Positions 1 through 6,269 of a stretch of DNA of 6,607 nt are shown here, one piece after another (within the stretch, counting starts at the first letter, position 1; each line of letters starts with the position of its first letter). The notes under the pieces were generated by a model. The model saw only the letters and a list, made by a program, of their open reading frames with translations. It did not search any database and was not told where the DNA came from. The stretch is from Actinomycetota bacterium (lineage in GTDB: Bacteria; Actinomycetota; Acidimicrobiia; Acidimicrobiales; CADCTF01). The DNA is taken from NCBI GenBank assembly GCA_019348305.1, contig JAHWJQ010000121.1, positions 1-6,607 on the forward strand, given 5' to 3'. A program made the translations under genes and the position numbers.

Positions 1-159
1 GTCTGGGGGGAGCGCTCGATGTACGGCAAGAAGTACATGGGGATCATCCGCTCGGCCTTCCTGGTCGACGCCAAGGGCAAGATCGTCGAGGCTTGGTACA
101 AGGTGTCACCCAAGGACACCGCGCCGCTGCTCCTCGACTCCCTAGGCCTCGCCGGCTGA
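1..159 (+). CDS. bcp: Thioredoxin-dependent thiol peroxidase (Bcp/PrxQ-type peroxiredoxin), C-terminal part only
   Basis: The left edge cuts this gene; the last 52 codons are visible, ending in TGA. Bcp/PrxQ enzymes are cytoplasmic peroxiredoxins that reduce hydrogen peroxide and organic hydroperoxides, using thioredoxin as electron donor. The visible part matches the family's C-terminal third: the VWGERSMYGKKYMGIIRS block, then the central beta strand and turn AFLVDAKGKIVEAW, then the final helix after KVSPKDTAPLLL. The catalytic and resolving cysteines lie upstream of the window, so activity cannot be judged. The stop codon lies inside the 3' end of the opposing small-protein gene (18-nt convergent overlap), so no room exists here for a separate terminator. 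Family assignment is secure because the YGKKYMGI-R motif is characteristic; the exact subclass (one- or two-cysteine) cannot be seen. Confidence 0.92.
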   Translation, partial: VWGERSMYGKKYMGIIRSAFLVDAKGKIVEAWYKVSPKDTAPLLLDSLGLAG

Positions 160-309
160 GTAGGGCACCCCGTAGCGCTGCTGGTTCTCGGCAAACTTGC
201 GCTCTCGCCAGGCGACCACGGCCACCACGCCCGCCCCCACGGCGGCAAGGCGGAGGAGTCGCTGCCACCAAGGCCGCCCCCTTGAACGACCGGTGCTGCC
301 GCGGGCCAC
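142..309 (-). CDS. Small single-pass membrane protein, 55 aa, function unknown
   Basis: This GTG-started frame encodes 55 residues. A basic N-terminus (ARGSTGRSRGR) leads into a hydrophobic segment at about residues 18-33 (LLRLAAVGAGVVAVVA), followed by a charged tail WRERKFAENQQRYGVPYS. The pattern is that of a small membrane protein with a short soluble tail; by the positive-inside rule the topology is ambiguous because both ends are basic. An in-frame TAG four codons upstream leaves GTG at 309 as the only reasonable start; no strong Shine-Dalgarno is visible. It begins 17 nt after the stop of the PPOX-family oxidoreductase gene on the same strand, so the two are probably co-transcribed. 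Its last 18 nt overlap the end of bcp in the opposite direction. I do not recognise a named family. An overlapping reading frame on the same strand (44-271) is rich in Arg, Gly and Pro and looks like a shadow. Confidence 0.6.
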   Translation of the reverse strand: MARGSTGRSRGRPWWQRLLRLAAVGAGVVAVVAWRERKFAENQQRYGVPYSAGEA

Positions 310-326
310 GAGGCGAGCCTACCGAC

Positions 327-719
327 CTAGCCTCTGGCCAGCTGCCTCCTGGGCTCGATGCGCAGGATGACCCGCTCGCTCTGCACCGCCTCCGGAGGAT
401 AGGGCGCGCCCGTGTACTTCTGGCTCAACTCGTCGATGTGCCGCCGGGCCTCGTCGCCCCCCACCGTGTCGACCACGAGTCCTCTGACCTCGGCGAAGCG
501 GTAGGGGTTGGCACGGTCGATGACCGTCACCGTCACGCGGGGGTCGTGCTGGACGTTCTTGTACTTCTGGCGGTGGACCTCGGTGTTGATCAGTACGTGC
601 TCGTCGTCGCAGTCGACCCACATGACATGGGTCATGGGATGCCCGCTGGGCAGGATCGTGGTGAAAGCGGCAAAGTTCTCCCCTCGGGCGAGGGCGGCGA
701 CATCGGGGTCGATCGGCAT
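327..719 (-). CDS. PPOX-class (pyridoxamine 5'-phosphate oxidase-like) probable F420-dependent oxidoreductase
   Basis: This 130-residue protein belongs to the split beta-barrel flavin/deazaflavin-binding fold (Rv1155-like). These are small cytoplasmic dimers that bind F420 or FMN and reduce varied, often unknown, substrates. Family features: an N-terminal helix, then FAAFTTILPSGHPMTHVMWV (residues 16-35), the strand DDEHVLINT, and the hallmark cofactor-site block NTEVHRQKYKNVQHDPRV (45-62), followed by NPYRFAEVRG (71-80) and a closing RVILRIEP strand (117-124). Length is normal for the TIGR03618-type subgroup. The start ATG at 719 is supported by an in-frame TAG four codons upstream. No Shine-Dalgarno precedes it, and TAGCTC sits at -12 to -7 from the ATG, so a leaderless transcript is possible. 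The small membrane-protein gene follows by 17 nt. F420 rather than FMN is an inference from the subgroup and the actinobacterial setting; the substrate is unknown. Confidence 0.88.
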   Translation of the reverse strand: MPIDPDVAALARGENFAAFTTILPSGHPMTHVMWVDCDDEHVLINTEVHRQKYKNVQHDPRVTVTVIDRANPYRFAEVRGLVVDTVGGDEARRHIDELSQKYTGAPYPPEAVQSERVILRIEPRRQLARG

Positions 720-794
720 CCAGAAGAGCTACCCGGTTGCGACCCCCCTCCACCCGCGTTGTTGCTCCACCCGCGCGAGGGAGGGCGCCCCGCT

Positions 795-844
795 GTTGCC
801 GCGCCACCTGTTCCCCCGGCAGGCCGACTCCGCCGGCGGGCAAC
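795..844 (+). promoter_or_regulatory. Possible leader stem-loop upstream of the regulator gene
   Basis: GTTGCC (795-800) plus CGCC (802-805) is complementary to GGCG (835-838) plus GGCAAC (839-844), giving a 10-bp stem with a single bulged G at 801. The 29-nt loop region contains a smaller CCTG/CAGG pairing (807-810 with 820-823). The right arm ends directly before the ATG at 845, one of the possible starts of the regulator. A second copy of the right-arm heptamer CGGGCAA (837-843) occurs at 859-865 and could compete for the same left arm. It lies in the divergent intergenic region of 720-895, where I see no convincing -35/-10 pair. Hairpins arise easily by chance in DNA this GC-rich, so this is only a candidate. 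Confidence 0.25.
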
Positions 845-895
845 ATGGCGTACCCTTTCGGGCAAGATCTTCTTGGCGACGCGGCGGGGCGGTCA

Positions 896-3775
896 ATGGG
901 AGCAGCGGGAAAGCCGGTTCTGGGCGCGAAGGTGCGGGCGCCGCGGGTCAAGGCGTTGCCCCGCGAACGCCTCCATGGACTGCTCGCCACGGTGTGGCAG
1001 CACCGGCTGGCCCTGGTGGTGGCGCCGGCTGGGTCGGGCAAGACCACCCTGCTGTCGCAGTTCGCAGCCGGGACGGGAATGCCGGTGGCGTGGTACCGGG
1101 CAGAGCCGGCGGATGCATCGGCGGCCGCCGCTGTCGCCCACCTCGAACGTGGCCTCGTCGCCGCCTTTGGCCTCACGGGCGGCTGGAGCGACGTCGACGA
1201 CGCCATCGAGGCGCTCGACCATTGGGAGGGCGACCGGGGGCTGATCGCCGTCGATGATCTGCACGCGCTGTGGGGTACGGAGGCCGAAGCCACCCTCGAG
1301 CGCCTTCTCGAGCACCTGCCCCCGGGCATCGCCATGGTGGCGGCCACCCGCCGGGCGCCCGGGTTCAACCTGTCGCGGCTACGCGTGTCCGACCAGGTGA
1401 TCGAGATGGGCCCCGAGGAGCTGCGCTTCCGGTCGTGGGAGGTCGAGCGGCTCTTCCACGACTTCTACGGCGAGCCCCTGCCCCCCGACGAGCAGGCGGA
1501 GTTGGCGAGGCGTACCGAGGGTTGGGCGGCAGGGTTGCAGCTGTTCCACCTCGCCACCCGGGGCAAGACGGCCTCCGAGCGTCGCCGGGTGCTCCACGAG
1601 TTGGGGGTGCGGTCGCGCCTGGTGCGGGAGTACCTCGCTCGCAACGTCCTCGACGAGCTGCCGCTCCATGTGCGCGACTTCCTCCTGCAGACCTGTGTGC
1701 TGGGCCGACTGACGCCGGCGCTGTGCGACGCCCTCACCGGAGCCACCAGCGGCTCAGCCCTGCTGGCCGAGCTCGAGCAGCGGCAGATCTTCACCGCGGC
1801 TATGGACGACGAGGGGGCCTACCGCTACCACGAGGTCCTGCGGTCGCACCTCGAGGCGGTGCTCCTCGAGACGGTGGGCGAGCTCGAAGCACGCGCCCGC
1901 TACCGGCGGGCCGGGCAACTGCTCGAGAGTCACGGCCATCTCCCCGAGGCTCTGAGGGCCTACTGCCATGCCGCGGACTGGGAAGCGGCGAGCGGGTTGC
2001 TGGGTGGCCGGGGGGAGCAGGTGATCGACAAGCCAGGGGAGTGGATCGAAGCGCTGCCCGCGGCGCTGCTCGACCAGGACCCTTGGCTGCTCCTGGCCTG
2101 GGCACGTCGCAACGTCGCCCTCGGGCGGTGGCGGGCCGCCATCGAGGCCTACGACCGAGCGGAGGCGGCCTCCGCCCACCCGCAACCGGCAGAGACGATC
2201 CGCCGTGAGCGCCAGGCGCTGGCCGCCTGGTTCGAGGAGCCGGTGCCGGTGCCGACGGACTGGACCTCACTCTTGCGCCGCGCCGTGGTGCGCGACCCAG
2301 CCGGGCTGGCCCAGCGCGAGGCAGCTCGGTTCACCGGCGCCGGCGGGGCCCTGGCCTCGGGTATCGCCAGCCTCCTGGCCGGCCATGTGGGGGCGGCGGC
2401 CACCCGCCTCGATGCCGTCGCCAGCCGCGCGGACGCCACTCCAGCACTCGCCCTGGGAGCCCGAACCGCTGCCGCCGTGGCCCGGCTTCTGGCCGGGCGG
2501 TCGGGGGTCTCCGAGGGGCCGGCGCTGATGGAGGCCGCGGAGGACGCTGGCATACCGTGGCTCGGGGCACTCGTGAAGGCGGTCGCCGATGTGGAGTCGG
2601 GCTGCCCCGACCAGGCGGCGGAGGGGCTGTCCAAGGACGACGAGTGGGGCCGGCCGCTGGCCCAGCTCTTGTGGGGCCTGGGTGCGCTGTGCCGGGGCCA
2701 GGACGCACCCGAGTTGTTGCTCGAGGCCGCCGAGGGCTTCGACGCCGTCGGCGCCTCGGTGCTGGAGGCGTGGGCCCGCGCCGGCGCTGCCCTTGCCATG
2801 GCTCGGGCCGGCGACGCCGACGCAGCACTGCACACCAACCGGGCCGCCGCCGCCGCCCGCCAGTCGGCCGCCCCCGGGCCGGTTGCGGTGGTCGGGCTGG
2901 CGTCGGCCCTTCTCGAACACGGGGCCGGCAGCGATCCCGCGGCCCGAGCCGCCGGCGTGCTGGTGCGGCTCGGCCTCTGCTTCGGCACCCCACCAGTGAC
3001 CACCGCCTCGGACAGCCGTCAGCGCACGGCACCTGCGACGGCCTCCCCGGCCCACGGCCTGGAGCTGCGCTGCTTCGGGCCGCTGGTGGCTCACCTCGAC
3101 GGGGAGCCGCTCGAGCTGTCCTCGATCAAGCCCCGGGTGCGGTCACTGCTGCGCCTGCTCGCCCTGCACGCCGGCCGCCCTGTACACCGCGACCACCTCG
3201 TCGACTGCCTCTGGCCCAGCGAGGGCGACGCCCGGGTCGGCACCCGCAACCTGCAAGTGGCCATCTCCTCGCTGCGCCAGCTGCTGGAGCCGGGCGTCGC
3301 CCGCGGCGCTGCTGCTGTGGTGGTGCGCGAGGGCGACACCTACCGCCTCGCTGTGGGACCTGGCGCCCTCGACCTCGCTCTCTTCGACGCCCATCTGGCC
3401 GCCGCCGGTCTCGCCCGCTCGCAGGGTGACCACGAGACAGCCGGCGAGCGCCTGGCGCGCGCCCTCGACCTTTATCGGGGAGAGCTTCTGGCCGACGAGG
3501 GGGCCGCGGAGTGGGTGCTGGCCGAGCGCGAGCGGTATCGCCTGCAGGCGGCGGACGCCTCCCACGGCCGGGCCGCCATACTGCTCGGGGCGGGCCAACC
3601 CCAGGCGGCGGCGACGGAAGCCGACCGTGGCCTGCGCATCGACCCTTACCGCGACGACCTCTGGCGGCTCTTGATCTCCGCCCATCACGCTTCGGGCGAC
3701 CCGGCGGCCGCCAGCAAGGCCCAGCGTCGCTACGACACGGTGCTCAGGGACCTCGGCCTCAGCCCTTCTTCTTGA
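896..3775 (+). CDS. MalT-like STAND ATPase with C-terminal SARP winged helix and BTAD domain (transcriptional regulator)
   Basis: The protein (959 aa from this start) is a large cytoplasmic regulator. Residues about 10-330 form a MalT-type STAND NTPase: Walker A APAGSGKTT (43-51), Walker B LIAVDDLH (116-123), the arginine-containing ATRRAPGFNLSRLR block, and REYLARNVLDELP ahead of a helical lid. About 330-715 is an Ala-rich helical, TPR-like sensor region. From 722 comes an OmpR/PhoB-type winged helix (LELRCFGPL, then SLLRLLALHAGRPVHRDHL and LWP), followed from about 823 by a bacterial transcriptional activation domain ending in AQRRYDTVLRDLGL. STAND regulators of this kind bind an inducer and ATP, oligomerise and activate transcription. 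The ATG at 896 is preferred because KPVLGAKVRAPR normally sits within a few residues of the N-terminus and GGCGGGG lies 6 nt upstream. ATG 845 (976 aa) is possible; TTG 737 adds sequence that does not look coding. The gene ends 17 nt inside the convergent membrane-protein gene. Target genes are unknown; the neighbouring injection-system operon is a positional guess. Confidence 0.9.
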   Translation: MGAAGKPVLGAKVRAPRVKALPRERLHGLLATVWQHRLALVVAPAGSGKTTLLSQFAAGTGMPVAWYRAEPADASAAAAVAHLERGLVAAFGLTGGWSDVDDAIEALDHWEGDRGLIAVDDLHALWGTEAEATLERLLEHLPPGIAMVAATRRAPGFNLSRLRVSDQVIEMGPEELRFRSWEVERLFHDFYGEPLPPDEQAELARRTEGWAAGLQLFHLATRGKTASERRRVLHELGVRSRLVREYLARNVLDELPLHVRDFLLQTCVLGRLTPALCDALTGATSGSALLAELEQRQIFTAAMDDEGAYRYHEVLRSHLEAVLLETVGELEARARYRRAGQLLESHGHLPEALRAYCHAADWEAASGLLGGRGEQVIDKPGEWIEALPAALLDQDPWLLLAWARRNVALGRWRAAIEAYDRAEAASAHPQPAETIRRERQALAAWFEEPVPVPTDWTSLLRRAVVRDPAGLAQREAARFTGAGGALASGIASLLAGHVGAAATRLDAVASRADATPALALGARTAAAVARLLAGRSGVSEGPALMEAAEDAGIPWLGALVKAVADVESGCPDQAAEGLSKDDEWGRPLAQLLWGLGALCRGQDAPELLLEAAEGFDAVGASVLEAWARAGAALAMARAGDADAALHTNRAAAAARQSAAPGPVAVVGLASALLEHGAGSDPAARAAGVLVRLGLCFGTPPVTTASDSRQRTAPATASPAHGLELRCFGPLVAHLDGEPLELSSIKPRVRSLLRLLALHAGRPVHRDHLVDCLWPSEGDARVGTRNLQVAISSLRQLLEPGVARGAAAVVVREGDTYRLAVGPGALDLALFDAHLAAAGLARSQGDHETAGERLARALDLYRGELLADEGAAEWVLAERERYRLQAADASHGRAAILLGAGQPQAAATEADRGLRIDPYRDDLWRLLISAHHASGDPAAASKAQRRYDTVLRDLGLSPSS

Positions 3776-5690
3776 ACTCCACCTCGGCGATGGCCGTGTC
3801 GGAACCGACTTGGCCCTTGTAGACCTCCGAGATGCTGATGATCACCGTGGACACGCCCTTGGCGCCCTTGAGGTTGAAGCCCTGAGGCTTGAACTGGTCC
3901 TTGAGGAGGATGTCGGTGCTGCCTCCGTTGTCGAAGGTCAGGTGCAGTCGCTTCGGCCGCGGTTGTTTCAAGAAGTTGTCGGACGAGTCGGCTGCCCCCG
4001 AGCTCACGATGACCTTGGTGAGGTCGACCTTGTTCTCGAAGGTGAACGAGAGGGTCTGGCCCACGCCTTCACCCTCGGCCCCCTCGGCCCAGTAGGTGTT
4101 GGAGCCGAGGTCGTTGGCCAAGGCCGCCTCGTGGCCGGGGATGGCGGAGCTCGCGCTGACAGCCACGGCGTTGACCGGTTCGAACTGCGGGTTGAACAGG
4201 GCCTGCGCCGAGTTGAACGCCGACCTGCCCTTGTCGAGGACGAGGGTGCGGGTCGACGGGACGGCGAGGGAGCCGGCAACGCCCAGGAAGGCGAGGACCA
4301 TCAGCACCCGGCGCAGGGTGTTGAGGAAGATCTGCACCTTGAAGCTGGCTTCCTTGGCGGCGCGCACCTTGGAGCCTCGGGTGCCCGCTTCCTTCGACAC
4401 CCGCGACTTCGGGGAGAACAGCTTCTTCCACCACGGGACCTTCTTGGCAGGAACCGCTTGGGCGAGTGAGTTGCCGCACTTGCGACAGAACTTGCGGGTG
4501 GGGTCGTTGCCCTGACCGCACTGGCCGCACACGAGGTCGCCCGCGTTGAGCACCTTGTCGGCCGGCTTGACCTTGGGGTCGGGCCGGGGCGGCATCTTCG
4601 ACACAGAAGGCTGCTGGGCCACCGGCTGCTGGGCCACCGGCTGCTGTGCGGGCGGGCGGGGCACGTTCGTCGGGGTCACGGCCGCAGGCGCGACGGGACC
4701 GGAGCCGGGGAGAGCGGGCGGCTCGTCGGGGACGGCTGTGGGCGCAGGGCGAGCCCGCTGTAGCAGTGCCGCCGCCCGCTTGCGGGCCGCCTCCTCGTCG
4801 CGGGCACGCGCTTCGGCGGTCGCCTTGGCGCGCGCTTCCTCGGCTGCCCGCTGGCGCGCCTGCTCCTCGGCTGCCCGGCGCCCCTCGGCTTCCTCCCTGG
4901 CCTTTTGCTGCGCCTCTTGGAGTGCCCGGGCTTCGGCCTCGGCCTCGGCCCGCGCCATCTCCTCGGCCCGTCTCGCCTCCTCGAGGGCGGCGGCCGCCGC
5001 GGCAGACTGCTCGGCCTGGCGCGCCGCTTCCGCCGCGGCGGCAAGCTGCGCCGCACCGTCGTCGGCGTGGGCGGCGGCCTCCGCCTCGGCCTGCCTGGCT
5101 CCCGCAGCCGCTGCTGCCGCGGCGGCCTCGGCCGCTGCTACGGCCCGGCGTTCTTCCTCGGCCCGCCGGGCCGCCTCGGCCTCGCTTGCTTGCCGGCGCT
5201 CAGCGTCGGCTCGGGCACGGGCCTCCTCCTCGGCTCGCCTTCGCGCCTCTTGCTCGGCCCGGCGGGCCGCCTCGGCGTCGGCGGCCGCCTTGGCCTCGGC
5301 TTCCTGTTGCGCCCGGCGCGCCGCCTCGGCCTCCTGCTGCGCCCGCTCCTCCTCGGCCCTCCGGCGGGCCTCTTCGCCATGGCCTGGCCCGCTGCCGTCA
5401 CCGGCCGGCGGTGCCCCGAGGAGGCCGCTGCCGGCCGTCGGCGGACCGGCGACGGCTGTCGCGCCGCTCGCTGGCGAGGAGGAGTGGGCACCTTCGTCGA
5501 TGCCGACGGCCGCCTTGACCCGGTCGATCAGCCCCGTCTTCACCGGTTCGGGCTCGGGTGCCACCTGAACCTCGGCTGGCGGTGCTGGCGCCTCGATGCG
5601 CTGGCCCACCCACTCGAGGAACTTGCCGCACGAGCCACAGAACTCGTCGCTGTCCTCGTTGTGGTTTCCGCAGTTGGTGCAGACGATCAT
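3759..5690 (-). CDS. Zinc-ribbon / long charged helix / transmembrane / discoidin-like membrane protein of a contractile injection system (CisA-like candidate)
   Basis: This 643-residue protein is modular. Residues 4-21 are a zinc ribbon (Cys4, Cys7, Cys18, Cys21). Residues about 30-105 are Pro/Ala-rich linker. About 106-313 is an almost uninterrupted Ala/Glu/Arg/Gln helix, coiled coil or single helix. About 314-380 is Pro-rich with tandem PVAQQ. A second zinc ribbon uses Cys388, Cys391, Cys402 and Cys405. A basic patch (about 417-461) precedes one transmembrane segment at about 461-477 (VLMVLAFLGVAGSLAV). The C-terminal part, about 504-643, resembles a discoidin/NADase-type glycan-binding beta sandwich (NTYWAEG, RPKRLHLTFDNG, TAIAEVEF). 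The basic patch predicts N-terminus inside and beta domain outside. It starts with ATGA overlapping the tail-protein stop, with GAGGT 9 nt upstream, so it is translationally coupled to the baseplate genes. I infer a role linking the injection particle to the membrane or wall, as recalled for Streptomyces CisA; no alignment was done. Confidence 0.9.
   Translation of the reverse strand: MIVCTNCGNHNEDSDEFCGSCGKFLEWVGQRIEAPAPPAEVQVAPEPEPVKTGLIDRVKAAVGIDEGAHSSSPASGATAVAGPPTAGSGLLGAPPAGDGSGPGHGEEARRRAEEERAQQEAEAARRAQQEAEAKAAADAEAARRAEQEARRRAEEEARARADAERRQASEAEAARRAEEERRAVAAAEAAAAAAAAGARQAEAEAAAHADDGAAQLAAAAEAARQAEQSAAAAAALEEARRAEEMARAEAEAEARALQEAQQKAREEAEGRRAAEEQARQRAAEEARAKATAEARARDEEAARKRAAALLQRARPAPTAVPDEPPALPGSGPVAPAAVTPTNVPRPPAQQPVAQQPVAQQPSVSKMPPRPDPKVKPADKVLNAGDLVCGQCGQGNDPTRKFCRKCGNSLAQAVPAKKVPWWKKLFSPKSRVSKEAGTRGSKVRAAKEASFKVQIFLNTLRRVLMVLAFLGVAGSLAVPSTRTLVLDKGRSAFNSAQALFNPQFEPVNAVAVSASSAIPGHEAALANDLGSNTYWAEGAEGEGVGQTLSFTFENKVDLTKVIVSSGAADSSDNFLKQPRPKRLHLTFDNGGSTDILLKDQFKPQGFNLKGAKGVSTVIISISEVYKGQVGSDTAIAEVEFKKKG
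4610..4646. repeat. 15-bp tandem repeat (about 2.5 copies) encoding PVAQQ
   Basis: The unit GCTGCTGGGCCACCG occurs exactly twice in a row (4610-4624 and 4625-4639), followed by a partial third copy GCTGCTG (4640-4646). On the minus strand it encodes consecutive PVAQQ units in the proline-rich linker between the long helix and the second zinc ribbon of the membrane protein. A short in-frame repeat of this kind can change copy number without a frameshift and would alter linker length only. Confidence 0.8.
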
Positions 5691-6220
5691 CTCTGGCTGA
5701 CCTCGACGCTGGCGGCGACATGAGCGGGCAGGGTCGCCTCGAGCAGGCGGTGCACCCGGGCGACATCCACGGCGGCGCCGGCGGGGAAGCGCACGCTCAC
5801 CTGGGCATCGTCACTACCGGGGATGTCGCCATCGGGTGTCGGCGACCACGCAACGCCACCCGAGTCGACCACCTCGGGTCGGACGCCGGAGTACAGCTCG
5901 ACCAGGTCGGCGATTCCCTTGGCCGTGCCGGCCCAGCCGTAGAGGCTGGCGGCCCCGGCCACCAGTGCTCGTTTGCGCTCCTGGGGCAGACCGTGGTCGA
6001 CGGGGATACCCACCCACTCCGAGAGCCAGAGGAGAAAGTCGTCGGGGGTCAGCCACGGATCGACGTAGGCCTCGATGGCGTCGAGGGTGACGAAGATGGG
6101 GGCGAGCACCTCGTCCAATGCGGAGGTGAAGCGGCGGGTGAAATCGTCGTCCTGGAACAGGCCGGGGAGCTGCAGGGCGATCGGGTGCGGCGTCTCCAGA
6201 CCTTCTACCAGTGCCCGCAT
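5687..6220 (-). CDS. Phage-tail / CIS baseplate protein of the P2 gpI-like (TIGR02242-type) family
   Basis: This 177-residue protein matches small tail or baseplate wedge proteins of contractile systems. The order is: LPGLFQDDDFTRRF (residues 18-31), a helix with LDEVLAPIFVTLDAIE, YVDPWLTPDDFLLWLSEWVG (52-71), then R-K-R-ALVAGAASLYGWAGTAKGIADLVELYSGVRPEV (about 82-116), the segment that normally reads LYR-RGT--GL in the family. A short beta-rich C-terminus (QVSVRFPAG) follows. In phage and eCIS baseplates such proteins pair with the baseplate-J-type protein to form wedges around the spike. Here the J-type gene lies immediately upstream (49-nt gap). The ATG has AGGAG 7 nt upstream. Its TGA overlaps the ATG of the membrane-protein gene by 4 nt. 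The protein sits in the particle baseplate. Canonical RGT reads AGT here (W-AGT), a mild deviation. It corresponds by position to Afp12-type components, an inference from gene order. Confidence 0.87.
   Translation of the reverse strand: MRALVEGLETPHPIALQLPGLFQDDDFTRRFTSALDEVLAPIFVTLDAIEAYVDPWLTPDDFLLWLSEWVGIPVDHGLPQERKRALVAGAASLYGWAGTAKGIADLVELYSGVRPEVVDSGGVAWSPTPDGDIPGSDDAQVSVRFPAGAAVDVARVHRLLEATLPAHVAASVEVSQR
5700..5704 (-). promoter_or_regulatory. Ribosome binding site for the zinc-ribbon membrane protein
   Basis: On the minus strand GAGGT lies 9 nt before the ATG at 5690, inside the end of the tail-protein gene. Together with the ATGA start/stop overlap it supports this start and translational coupling of the membrane protein to the baseplate protein. 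Confidence 0.5.
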
Positions 6221-6227
6221 CGCCCGA

Positions 6228-6232
6228 CTCCT
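6228..6232 (-). promoter_or_regulatory. Ribosome binding site for the tail/baseplate protein
   Basis: On the minus strand AGGAG lies 7 nt before the ATG at 6220, an ideal spacing, and fixes the start of the gpI-like gene. It sits in the 49-nt gap after the baseplate-J-type gene; I see no promoter or hairpin in that gap, so the genes are probably one transcript. Confidence 0.65.
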
Positions 6233-6269
6233 GTTCCGCCCCCCGACGTCAACGACAGTACAAGGATCA

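Noticed and set aside
737..895. N-terminal extension of the regulator from a TTG at 737
   Set aside because: The added residues are Pro/Arg/Cys-rich and do not resemble any MalT-like N-terminus; the family block KPVLGAKVRAPR is expected near residue 10, which fits ATG 896 (or 845).
93..1244. Open plus-strand frame of 383 codons across the left genes
   Set aside because: It runs antisense to the PPOX gene and out of frame with the regulator, is rich in Arg, Pro and Ala, and shows no family motif. It is open only because of high GC.
319..1368. Open minus-strand frame of 349 codons
   Set aside because: It overlaps the PPOX gene in another frame and is antisense to the MalT-like ATPase domain; its composition is that of a GC shadow.
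2149..3003. Ser/Ala-rich minus-strand frame of 284 codons inside the regulator gene
   Set aside because: It mirrors the Ala-rich helical sensor region of the regulator; no motif and no plausible start signal.
3740..3800. Terminator between the regulator and the membrane-protein gene
   Set aside because: The two genes overlap by 17 nt and I see no stable hairpin with a T-run in the overlap region.
4750..5375. Repeat-like DNA in the helix-coding region as a mobile or CRISPR-type repeat array
   Set aside because: The repeats are irregular, in frame and explained by biased Ala/Glu/Arg codons; there are no constant units with unique spacers.
4546..5568. Ser/Ala/Arg-rich plus-strand frame of 340 codons
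   Set aside because: It is the antisense reading of the Ala/Glu/Arg helix: repeats such as SSARRAAS are complements of the real coding repeats.
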